A DNA stretch of 64,000 nt from Marinobacter sp. F3R11. Its GTDB lineage: Bacteria; Pseudomonadota; Gammaproteobacteria; Pseudomonadales; Oleiphilaceae. Each line of letters starts with the position of its first letter. Positions within the stretch are counted from its first letter, which is position 1. The position numbers and the translations under genes were made by a program. Location of the stretch: contig NZ_QOCH01000009.1 of the NCBI RefSeq assembly GCF_003318275.1, forward strand, positions 124,001-188,000, given 5' to 3'. The notes under the pieces are model-generated. The model had not been told where the DNA came from, did not search any database, and worked only from the letters and a program-made list of their open reading frames with translations. This document shows positions 10,223 through 17,537 of this stretch, piece by piece.

Positions 10223-10333
10223 GAACGCAATGAGGGCCTGCTTTCCCAGACACGCCGTAAACCCATCCCTGGGGGCTTGGTCTTGCCATCCTTGGCAAGA
10301 CACAGTCTGGGAAAGCAGGCCCTCACCGCGTTC
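10223..10333. repeat. composite inverted-repeat element, copy A
   Basis: Outer arms 10231-10251 and 10305-10325 are a perfect 21-bp inverted repeat, extended by a further 6 bp (10223-10228 with 10328-10333) past a 2-nt mismatch. The 53-nt core between them holds two small hairpins, each displaying a TCCN tetraloop (CCCA-TCCC-TGGG and TCTTGCCA-TCCT-TGGCAAGA), separated by GGCTTGG and ended by CACA. The same core layout recurs at 33571-33628 with completely different outer arms. It lies downstream of rho and upstream of ubiD. No coding potential is seen. Confidence 0.85.
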
Positions 10334-10474
10334 ACGGAATTATCAGTTAACTCAAGACCAAAACCCGCAAAAACTTAACTGTAATCCAATAAAAGCGCGC
10401 GCCCAAAACTTGATCGGCAGTACCGGGGACACTCTCCCCGGACTGCGTCATGCCAAGGCGCTGATGCACCAATC

Positions 10475-11737
10475 TTAACGACGCTTCATCGACTGGAAGA
10501 ACTCGTCGTTGGTCTTGGTGTCTTTCAGCTTGTCCAGCAAGAACTCGATGGCAGCAGTATCGTCATCCATGGAGTGCAGCAGTTTACGCAGTATCCATAC
10601 CCGCTGGATATCGGCTTCACTCATCAGCAGGTCTTCACGACGTGTGCCGGAGCTGCGGATATTGATCGCAGGGTAAACACGTTTCTCTGCAATCTTGCGA
10701 TCCAGATGAATCTCCATGTTACCTGTGCCCTTGAACTCTTCGTAGATCACTTCGTCCATCTTGGAACCCGTGTTCACCAGAGCGGTTGCAAGAATCGTCA
10801 GACTGCCGCCTTCTTCAACATTACGGGCTGCACCGAAGAAACGCTTTGGTTTTTCCAGAGCGTGTGCGTCAACACCACCAGTCAGAACCTTACCGGAGGA
10901 AGGAATTACCGTATTGTAGGCACGAGCCAGACGGGTAATGGAGTCCAGCAGGATGACCACATCTTTTTTATGCTCAACCAGACGCTTGGCCTTCTCGATG
11001 ACCATTTCAGCTACCTGAACATGGCGCGCTGGTGGCTCATCGAAGGTTGAGGCAATTACTTCACCACGAACAGTACGCTGCATCTCAGTGACTTCTTCCG
11101 GGCGCTCATCGATCAGAAGCACCATGACATGGCACTCCGGATAGTTGCGTGTAATCGACTGGGCGATACTCTGCATCAGCAGGGTTTTACCAGCCTTGGG
11201 TGGCGACACAATCAAACCACGCTGACCTTTGCCGATCGGGGCTACAAGGTCCAGCACCCGAGACGAAAGATCCTCTGTGCTTCCGTTACCGGCTTCCAGC
11301 TGCATGCGCTCATCGGGAAACAGAGGCGTCAGGTTTTCAAACAGAATCTTGTTGCGGGCATTGTCTGGCTTGTCGAAGTTAATCTCGGCGACTTTCAACA
11401 GCGCGAAATAACGCTCACCATCTTTAGGCGGGCGAATTTTACCGGCGACGGTATCGCCGGTGCGAAGGTTGAAGCGGCGGATCTGGCTGGGAGAGACGTA
11501 AATGTCGTCTGGTCCGGCCAGGTATGAGGCATCGGCGGAGCGGAGGAAGCCGAAGCCATCCTGCAGAATCTCCAGTACACCATCGCCATAAATGTCTTCG
11601 CCGCTTTTAGCATGCTTCTTCAGTATGGTGAAGATAACATCCTGTTTACGCGAGCGCGCCAGGTTTTCGAGGCCCATCTCTTGCGCAATATCGAGCAATT
11701 CGGGCATGGAGTTCTGCTTGAGTTCGGTAAGATTCAT
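10475..11737 (-). CDS. rho: transcription termination factor Rho
   Basis: Hexameric RNA-dependent ATPase/translocase that ends transcription. At 420 residues it is standard length. It has an N-terminal Rho_N helical domain (1-45), a cold-shock-like RNA-binding domain with the RNP1 motif GFGFLR (61-66), Walker A SPPKAGKT (178-185), Walker [15 protein letters not shown] near 260-270, and the C-terminal R/Q-loop region [12 protein letters not shown]. The ATG at 11737 is fixed by the conserved MNLTELK start, but no Shine-Dalgarno sequence precedes it (upstream is AT-rich, ending AATAACCT). In Pseudomonas rho follows trxA; here the Moco genes separate them. Confidence 0.98.
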   Translation of the reverse strand: MNLTELKQNSMPELLDIAQEMGLENLARSRKQDVIFTILKKHAKSGEDIYGDGVLEILQDGFGFLRSADASYLAGPDDIYVSPSQIRRFNLRTGDTVAGKIRPPKDGERYFALLKVAEINFDKPDNARNKILFENLTPLFPDERMQLEAGNGSTEDLSSRVLDLVAPIGKGQRGLIVSPPKAGKTLLMQSIAQSITRNYPECHVMVLLIDERPEEVTEMQRTVRGEVIASTFDEPPARHVQVAEMVIEKAKRLVEHKKDVVILLDSITRLARAYNTVIPSSGKVLTGGVDAHALEKPKRFFGAARNVEEGGSLTILATALVNTGSKMDEVIYEEFKGTGNMEIHLDRKIAEKRVYPAINIRSSGTRREDLLMSEADIQRVWILRKLLHSMDDDTAAIEFLLDKLKDTKTNDEFFQSMKRR

Positions 11738-12101
11738 AGGTTATTAGATTTTCAAGAATGGAATTAAACGGAAGTTGGGATGACAGGGGCGCCCCGGAAC
11801 AAATTATTTATCTAGCTGTAAAACAGATGCTGGCCGATGAAGCAACCGGGTATAGACGAGATCCGGAATATAGTAATGAAGCCAGTAGAGTGGGTACAAC
11901 TGTTCGTAGGGCAAGAGCGATAATCTGCCACCTTGACCGCCAATGTCAAGAGCCGGAGCCAAATAAAACCAATATTCGTGCTCTAAAGCCGTTTATGGGG
12001 GCCCGGAACCTCCCCCTGATGGGTTACTCCCTTCCAATCCCCGCCTCTGATAGAGATACTTACGGGCAATATATTTCCTGTGTTTTTCGGAGCATCGTCC
12101 C
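11738..12101. other. rho leader / rho-moaB divergent intergenic region
   Basis: A 364-bp stretch without a supported gene. It should contain the rho 5' leader on the minus strand and the promoter of moaB on the plus strand. An inverted repeat CTTGAC(11932-11937)...GTCAAG(11945-11950) supplies outward-facing -35-like hexamers in both directions. A 115-codon open frame (11758-12105, plus) that ends in an ATGA overlap with moaB has no recognisable domain and is probably chance. Confidence 0.5.
11920..11949 (-). promoter_or_regulatory. candidate sigma-70 promoter for rho
   Basis: On the minus strand a perfect -35 TTGACA (11949-11944) is followed after 18 bp by GATTAT (11925-11920, 4/6 match to TATAAT). 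Transcription would start near 11913 and give a leader of about 175 nt, in keeping with the long, autoregulated leaders known for rho in other bacteria. Confidence 0.4.
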
Positions 12102-12674
12102 ATGAGCAGTGAACGTACCAGCGAACTCAAACCCCTTAACATCGCGCTTCTTACCATTTCCGACAGCCGCGGAGAAGATGAAGACTCCTCTGGTCAGTTT
12201 CTTGAAGACAGCATCCTGGACGCCGGGCACCAGCTGATTTCACGGCGCATCCTGCCAGACGACGTCTATCTCGTTCGCGCTGCGATGTCGTGCTGGATTG
12301 CTGAACCGGATGTTCACGTGGTTATCATCACCGGCGGCACAGGCTTTCACGAACGCGACAGCACGCCGGAAGCCGTTGCGCCACTACTGGACAAAACCAT
12401 CGAAGGCTTCGGGGAAGAATTCCGACGGATTTCCGCTTCAGAGATCGGCACGTCTACTATCCAGTCCAGAGCCTTTGGCGGCCTTGCCAACCATACTGCA
12501 ATTTTCTGCCTGCCAGGCTCCACCGGAGCATGCCGGACAGGCTGGAATGAGATTTTGAGCACCCAGCTCGACAGCCGCCACGGGCCCTGTAACTTTTCAG
12601 CATTGGTTAGTCGCAAGCCGGAGCGCGCCGTTGAACGCCTTCAGCAGGTTATCGGCAAACGTGCAGTACGCTAA
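12102..12674 (+). CDS. moaB: molybdenum cofactor biosynthesis protein MoaB
   Basis: MogA/MoaB-family molybdopterin adenylyltransferase-like protein of 190 residues. The family pattern [14 protein letters not shown] near the N-terminus, the nucleotide-binding [17 protein letters not shown] near residues 67-85 and a C-terminal [13 protein letters not shown] are all present. It opens a plus-strand run moaB-moeA-moaD-moaE. In bacteria with MogA, MoaB can be redundant or inactive; whether mogA exists elsewhere cannot be told from this window. Confidence 0.93.
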   Translation: MSSERTSELKPLNIALLTISDSRGEDEDSSGQFLEDSILDAGHQLISRRILPDDVYLVRAAMSCWIAEPDVHVVIITGGTGFHERDSTPEAVAPLLDKTIEGFGEEFRRISASEIGTSTIQSRAFGGLANHTAIFCLPGSTGACRTGWNEILSTQLDSRHGPCNFSALVSRKPERAVERLQQVIGKRAVR

Positions 12675-12711
12675 TGCACAGCCCACTAATTCCTGGCACG
12701 GAGATAAAATC

Positions 12712-13923
12712 ATGGCAGCCAATCTGACACCGGTTGAAGAGGCCATTGCTCATATACTGGCTAAAGCACCGGTGATTAAAGAGTCCCGGCTTCTGCCGAT
12801 TACGGAATCTCTGGGTCAGGTTCTGGCCCAAGACTACAGAGTCCCTGCCGATGTACCTCCGGCAGACAACAGTGCAGTGGATGGCTACGCCCTGAACTCC
12901 GGGGATTTCACACATGGCCAGGTGCTACCGGTATCAGACCGGATTCCGGCCGGCTCTGCCCCGGCCCCTCTGAAGCCAGGAACCGCCGCCCGGATCTTTA
13001 CCGGCTCTGAGGTTCCGGCCGGTGCTGACACCGTCGTTATGCAGGAACGGGTCGAGGTTACTGAGAGCGGCATCCTGATTAACTCAGACATAAAAGCCGC
13101 TCAAAATATCCGTCGGCGCGGCCAGGATCTCTCTGAAGGCGACCTGGCGCTGGGCAAAGGCACCAGAATCAGGCCTCAGGAGATGGGACTTCTTGCCTCC
13201 ATGGGGGTAGCTGAGGTTGCAGCTGTCAGAAAACTACGGGTCGCCATCCTGTCTACGGGCGACGAGCTGGTGGAGCCAGGAACCCCGCTGAAACCAGGGC
13301 AGATTTACAATACGAACCGATTTACGTTGCTCGGTCTGCTGGCAGAAGCCGGCTGCGAAGTAGTAATGTGCGAAACCCTGAAGGACAATCGGCAGCTCAC
13401 TGGGGAAACCCTGGAACGGGCCGCCGGACAGGCAGACCTGATCATCACCAGCGGAGGGGTTTCCGTGGGAGAGGAAGACCACGTGAGAGCTGTTCTGGAG
13501 GAATCCGGCAGTCTGTCGCTCTGGCGTCTGGCGATCAAACCCGGAAAACCTCTGGCCTTCGGATCAATCAACGGCACACCAGTACTGGGACTGCCCGGCA
13601 ACCCGGCGGCGGTGCTGGTCACATTTCTGATCGTGGGCATGCCCTATATACGCACCTGCCAGGGGCGCCTGCAGATTCATCCGACAGGTCAGCAGGCCTA
13701 CGCAGCTTTTAACATCGCCTCACCTTCAGTGCGCCGGGAATTTGTCCGTGCACGCACAGAATCTGTAAATGGCCAGACCCGGATCAGCATCTACCCTAAC
13801 CAGAGCTCGGGCGTACTAAGCTCTGCCTGCTGGGCCGGGGGGCTGGCGGTGGTTCCGGAACAGACCACAGTTGCAGAGGGAGATCTGTTGACCTACTACC
13901 CATTCACGGAGTTGCTGAGCTGA
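12712..13923 (+). CDS. moeA: molybdopterin molybdenumtransferase
   Basis: Inserts molybdate into adenylylated molybdopterin to complete Moco. The 403-residue product has the MoeA landmarks DNSAVDGYAL near residue 52, IFTGSEVPAGADTVV near 94, the MoCF-domain motifs LSTGDELVEPG near 180 and SGGVSVGEEDHV near 250, and LGLPGNPAAV near 290. The ATG at 12712 is chosen over an upstream in-frame start at 12631 inside moaB because homology begins there. It ends 1 nt before moaD. Confidence 0.95.
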   Translation: MAANLTPVEEAIAHILAKAPVIKESRLLPITESLGQVLAQDYRVPADVPPADNSAVDGYALNSGDFTHGQVLPVSDRIPAGSAPAPLKPGTAARIFTGSEVPAGADTVVMQERVEVTESGILINSDIKAAQNIRRRGQDLSEGDLALGKGTRIRPQEMGLLASMGVAEVAAVRKLRVAILSTGDELVEPGTPLKPGQIYNTNRFTLLGLLAEAGCEVVMCETLKDNRQLTGETLERAAGQADLIITSGGVSVGEEDHVRAVLEESGSLSLWRLAIKPGKPLAFGSINGTPVLGLPGNPAAVLVTFLIVGMPYIRTCQGRLQIHPTGQQAYAAFNIASPSVRREFVRARTESVNGQTRISIYPNQSSGVLSSACWAGGLAVVPEQTTVAEGDLLTYYPFTELLS

Positions 13924-13924
13924 T

Positions 13925-14185
13925 ATGACTGACCAGACACTGACCGTTCGTTTTTTTGCCCGTCTCCGGGAAGAGCTGGGCACAGAACAACTTACACTAC
14001 CGGCAGAAAAGGATCAGACCGCCGGCGACCTGCTTGCCTTACTGGCCAGCCGCGGTGGTGCATGGACCCAGTTGCAGGGCAGCCAGCCGGTAATGATTGC
14101 AATTAACCAGGCCATGGCAAAACCCGGAGCATCCGTGAAGGCCGGGGATGAAGTGGCTTTTTTTCCACCGGTCACCGGGGGTTGA
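13925..14185 (+). CDS. moaD: molybdopterin synthase sulfur carrier subunit
   Basis: Ubiquitin-fold sulfur carrier of 86 residues ending in the required Gly-Gly (PPVTGG), which is thiocarboxylated by MoeB-type activation and donates sulfur to cPMP within the MoaD2-MoaE2 complex. The start ATG at 13925 follows the moeA stop almost directly, and the stop overlaps the moaE start region. Confidence 0.95.
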   Translation: MTDQTLTVRFFARLREELGTEQLTLPAEKDQTAGDLLALLASRGGAWTQLQGSQPVMIAINQAMAKPGASVKAGDEVAFFPPVTGG

Positions 14186-14186
14186 G

Positions 14187-14633
14187 ATGATCAGCATCCA
14201 GACTGAGGATTTTGATACAGGCGCCGAATATTCGGCACTGCGAGACAGCGGCGCCGGTACAGGGGCCATAGCCACCTTTACCGGGCTGGTGCGCGATAGC
14301 GGTGACATGCAGGGAGTTTCGGGGCTATTCCTGGAGCATTATCCGGGAATGACGGAGCAGGTGATTTCGGGCATTGTGGAAGAAGCTTCGCGACGCTGGG
14401 ACGTTCGTAAAGCGCGGGTTATTCACCGGGTTGGCAGGTTATTGCTACAGGAGCAGATCGTTTTTGTAGGGGTTTGCAGCGCCCATCGGGGGGATGCCTT
14501 TGCAGCCTGCGAATTCATTATGGATGCGCTGAAGACTTCAGCACCATTTTGGAAGAAGGAGCTGTCGGATAACGGGGAGCATTGGGTGGAGCAGAAGGCA
14601 TCGGACCTGGCCCGTGGTGCGGCCTGGAAATAA
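14187..14633 (+). CDS. moaE: molybdopterin synthase catalytic subunit
   Basis: Large subunit of molybdopterin synthase, converting cPMP to molybdopterin with sulfur from MoaD. The product is 148 residues from the ATG at 14187, chosen because homology starts at MISIQTEDF; an in-frame start 39 nt upstream lies inside moaD. The GAIATFTGLVRD block near residue 29, the HRVGRL motif near 82 and the active-site lysine block APFWKKE near 115 are present. It is last gene of the plus-strand Moco run. Confidence 0.95.
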   Translation: MISIQTEDFDTGAEYSALRDSGAGTGAIATFTGLVRDSGDMQGVSGLFLEHYPGMTEQVISGIVEEASRRWDVRKARVIHRVGRLLLQEQIVFVGVCSAHRGDAFAACEFIMDALKTSAPFWKKELSDNGEHWVEQKASDLARGAAWK

Positions 14634-14713
14634 GCCCGCGACAAAGGATATGAAAAGTCCGGGTACTTGCATGCCGAACCGGGCTCTCACAGGTGACCAT
14701 ACCTCATGATTCT

Positions 14714-15304
14714 TTAGCCAATCAGATCTTCTGGTCGATTTCTGTTTTTAAAAGCCTCTTCAGCATCAGAGCAATCCAGTGTTTTTACCCCGGCAGCTTT
14801 AGCGAAGGCCATTACCCTGCGGTTGTCATTTCTCAACTGGGCTTCCAGAAGACCCGCAAGGGAGACCGGGTAAACACCGTGCAGAGGGTGAGTTCTGCCA
14901 TGACACTCAGCAATAACCGGTACATCAGGTTGTTCACGCCAAACAGTAAGAAGTCGCTGGAATACGCCTGCTTCTATACCGGGAGTATCGCAGGGGCAGA
15001 CAAGCACAGCATCAAAGCCGCGTTTTTCTGCTTCAGTCAGACCTGCCAGTAGCCCTGCCAGGGGGCCCTGACCTTTGAATCCAGGGGCATCTTCCAATAC
15101 ATCACCGAGTAATCGGTATTCTTCCAGGGAGCGGTTGGCGCTGATGAAAACCGGGGTTGCAGAAGCACCCAGGGCTTCTGCAACCCAATGCGCCATTGGC
15201 CGGTCACGCCAGCATAACAGGCCTTTGTCTTTGCCGTTCATCCGGGTTCCGGCACCACCTGCCAGTAACAGGCCGCAGGCTTTTTCTGGAACAGTTTCAG
15301 TCAT
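14714..15304 (-). CDS. mobA: molybdenum cofactor guanylyltransferase
   Basis: Attaches GMP to Mo-molybdopterin to make the bis-MGD cofactor used by DMSO-reductase-family enzymes such as formate dehydrogenase and nitrate reductase. The nucleotide-binding signature LLLAGGAGTRMNGKDKG is at the N-terminus and the metal-binding CPCDTP near residue 97. The ATG at 15304 (196 residues) is preferred over a TTG at 15319 that would lie in the trxA terminator. It is convergent with moaE, completing a local Moco set. Confidence 0.92.
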   Translation of the reverse strand: MTETVPEKACGLLLAGGAGTRMNGKDKGLLCWRDRPMAHWVAEALGASATPVFISANRSLEEYRLLGDVLEDAPGFKGQGPLAGLLAGLTEAEKRGFDAVLVCPCDTPGIEAGVFQRLLTVWREQPDVPVIAECHGRTHPLHGVYPVSLAGLLEAQLRNDNRRVMAFAKAAGVKTLDCSDAEEAFKNRNRPEDLIG

Positions 15305-15317
15305 GATGATTCCAGAC

Positions 15318-15356
15318 AAAAAAAACCGCCCAAGAGCTTAGCCCAGAGGCGGTTTT
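15318..15356 (-). terminator. intrinsic terminator of trxA
   Basis: Read on the minus strand: GAAAACCGCC ... GGCGG followed by a run of eight T. The 9-bp arms are 15348-15356 and 15322-15330. It separates trxA from mobA and abuts the mobA start. Confidence 0.75.
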
Positions 15357-15374
15357 CAAACGGTCAGGATGCAA

Positions 15375-15701
15375 TCAGAGATTGCTGTCCAGGAATGCCG
15401 CGAGCTGAGATTTGGACAATGCGCCCACTTTGGTAGCATCGACGTTGCCATTTTTGAACAGCATAAGAGTCGGGATACCGCGGATATTGAACTTGGGCGG
15501 AGTCTGCTCGTTCTCGTCGATATTGAGTTTGCAGATTTTCAGTTTGCCATCGTATTCGTCAGCAATCTCTTCAAGTACAGGCGCAATCATTTTGCAGGGG
15601 CCACACCACTCTGCCCAGTAGTCCACCAGTACGGGAACGTCAGACTGAAGCACGTCCTGTTCAAAGGATGCATCTGTTACATTTACGATATTTCCGCTCA
15701 T
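15375..15701 (-). CDS. trxA: thioredoxin 1
   Basis: General cytoplasmic disulfide reductase. It has 108 residues with the active site WCGPC (C33, C36), the buried D27 region (VDYWAEW) and cis-Pro motif RGIPTLMLF. The ATG at 15701 has AGGA 8 nt upstream and gives the standard length. An in-frame extension to 15782 has no homology support. It is divergent from ppx, as in Pseudomonas, but separated from rho by the Moco genes. Confidence 0.97.
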   Translation of the reverse strand: MSGNIVNVTDASFEQDVLQSDVPVLVDYWAEWCGPCKMIAPVLEEIADEYDGKLKICKLNIDENEQTPPKFNIRGIPTLMLFKNGNVDATKVGALSKSQLAAFLDSNL

Positions 15702-15939
15702 TTCATTTTCCTGATTCATGCAGCAAAACAGACCTTCGATGCCTGTATTCACTTGCAGTTGACTGTTGCTGAAGGTCGTCATTATTAGCGAGACAACCCT
15801 TCACCCCCATCTCATTAGCGACTACTTTACGCGATTGGTCCGGCGTATGTGAAGCAGTAGATCCACCAGCTTGTCCCGGCGATCTCCTGACCCCAGTCAA
15901 TTCAGACGGCTTTACGCCGACGTCATACCGGGGCATTTA

Positions 15940-15969
15940 CTGACAGGTCCGGGGATTATCGCTTATAGT
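15940..15969 (+). promoter_or_regulatory. candidate sigma-70 promoter of ppx
   Basis: CTGACA (15940-15945, 5/6 match) and TATAGT (15964-15969, 5/6 match) with an 18-bp spacer. Predicted transcription start is near 15976, downstream of an ATG at 15871, so it supports the GTG at 16003 as the ppx start. The rest of the 15702-16002 gap shows nothing else recognisable. Confidence 0.55.
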
Positions 15970-16002
15970 ACACACAAGTTCATACCACAGGATCATGATA
16001 CC

Positions 16003-17529
16003 GTGACGGCCACCTCTTCTGCCGCAAACGCTGCTGCTTTCCCGGATATGCTGGCCGCCATCGACATGGGCTCAAACAGTTTTCACATGGTCGTAGCCCG
16101 GCTTGTACACGGCGAAATCCGCACCGTGGAAAAAATGGGCGAAAAGGTACAGCTCGGCGACGGCCTCAACTCAGAAAACTACCTGACCGAAGAAGCTCAA
16201 CAGCGCGGCCTTGACTGCCTGCGCCGGTTTGCCCAGCGCCTGAACGGTACCCCGCCGGAAGGCGTGCAGATAGTAGGTACCAATGCGCTCAGGGTGGCAC
16301 GCAATGCCAACCAGTTTATAGCGAGAGCTGAAGAAGTCCTGGGTTATCCGGTGGAGATCATTGCCGGAAGGGAAGAAGCCCGGCTGATTTACCTGGGCGT
16401 TTCGCACACCCTGTCTGACGATGCCGGGCGACGGCTTGTAATTGATATAGGCGGTGGCAGCACCGAGCTGATTATCGGTGAGCGATTTGAGCCTCAGGAG
16501 CTGGAAAGCCTGCACATGGGCTGCGTCTCTTTCCGGAACCGGTACTTTGCTGACGGTCGTATTACCCGCAAACAAATGGATAAAGCCATCACCCACGCAG
16601 AACAGGAGCTTCTGAGCATTCGCAGACATTTTCGCTCGGTGGGCTGGAAAAGTTCAGTGGGCGCATCAGGCTCTATCAAGGCCATCAGCAACGTGCTGGC
16701 GACGCTCAAGATAACCGATGGCAGAATTACCCTGCCCGCCATGAAGGAATTGCGTGTGCGGCTGGTGGATATGGGGAATGTGGAAAAACTCAGCGAGCTC
16801 GGGCTGCGCCCGGATCGCCAGAACATTTTCCCCGCTGGCTTTGCAATCCTGATGGGCGCCTTTCAATCCCTTGATATACAGGACATGACCTTCGCTGACG
16901 GTGCGCTCAGAGAAGGACTGCTATATGGCATTGCCGGGAGAATTCAGCACGAAGACGTGCGGGAACGAAGCATCTCGGCTCTTCAGGGGCGGCACCTTCT
17001 TGACCGGAACCAGGGGGCTGCTGTCGAGGCAACTGCAATTGCAGCCTGGAAACAGATTGCAGGCCACTGGGGCCTCGACACAGTTGCAGATGAAGAAGTT
17101 CTGCGCTGGGCCTGCCAATTGCACGAAATTGGCCTGACCATATCCCACAGCCAGTATCACAAGCACGGAGCCTACCTGCTGAGATATACCGACATGGCAG
17201 GCTTCACCCAGCAAGCACAGATGGATCTGGCGGTTCTGGTGCGGGGCCATCGGCGCAAGTTCTCCGCCTCCATCTTTGATGGCGTTGACCCTGATGACCG
17301 GGATCGCCTGAAACACCTTTGCATCCTGTTGCGTCTCGCCGTGCTGATCCAGCATTCCCGTAATCTGGAACCACCACCAGCCTTCACACTGACCCCCCGG
17401 GAAAACGGCCTTTTACTGACCTTCCCCAAAGGCTGGTTTGATGAGCGCCCTCTGACACTTGCAGACCTGAAGAACGAACAGGACTATCTGGCCAAGCAAA
17501 ATTTTGTGCTTGAACTGGCCGGAGGCTGA
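16003..17529 (+). CDS. ppx: exopolyphosphatase
   Basis: Ppx/GppA phosphatase that removes terminal phosphates from polyphosphate and possibly pppGpp. The actin-like fold's phosphate-1 motif is at residues 18-28 (AAIDMGSNSFH) and the second glycine-rich loop IDIGGGSTELI near 148. The C-terminal half is an HD-type helical domain (HEIGLTISHSQYHKHGAY near 370-387). I use GTG 16003 (508 residues) because AGGA lies 10 nt upstream and a promoter-like site overlies the longer 552-residue frame that opens at 15871. It is divergent from trxA. Confidence 0.9.
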   Translation: MTATSSAANAAAFPDMLAAIDMGSNSFHMVVARLVHGEIRTVEKMGEKVQLGDGLNSENYLTEEAQQRGLDCLRRFAQRLNGTPPEGVQIVGTNALRVARNANQFIARAEEVLGYPVEIIAGREEARLIYLGVSHTLSDDAGRRLVIDIGGGSTELIIGERFEPQELESLHMGCVSFRNRYFADGRITRKQMDKAITHAEQELLSIRRHFRSVGWKSSVGASGSIKAISNVLATLKITDGRITLPAMKELRVRLVDMGNVEKLSELGLRPDRQNIFPAGFAILMGAFQSLDIQDMTFADGALREGLLYGIAGRIQHEDVRERSISALQGRHLLDRNQGAAVEATAIAAWKQIAGHWGLDTVADEEVLRWACQLHEIGLTISHSQYHKHGAYLLRYTDMAGFTQQAQMDLAVLVRGHRRKFSASIFDGVDPDDRDRLKHLCILLRLAVLIQHSRNLEPPPAFTLTPRENGLLLTFPKGWFDERPLTLADLKNEQDYLAKQNFVLELAGG

Positions 17530-17537
17530 CGGGCAAT

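Noticed and set aside
12001..12101. Possible Moco riboswitch upstream of moaB
   Set aside because: The GC-rich stretch does not form the paired stems and conserved loops expected of that RNA class.
11758..12105. A 115-codon plus-strand open frame between rho and moaB with an ATGA overlap to moaB
   Set aside because: No recognisable domain, no ribosome-binding site, and it overlies the rho leader and promoter; the overlap is probably chance.
15871..16002. Longer N-terminus for Ppx starting at ATG 15871
   Set aside because: A promoter-like CTGACA-N18-TATAGT lies within it, the extra residues lack homology, and the GTG at 16003 has AGGA upstream.
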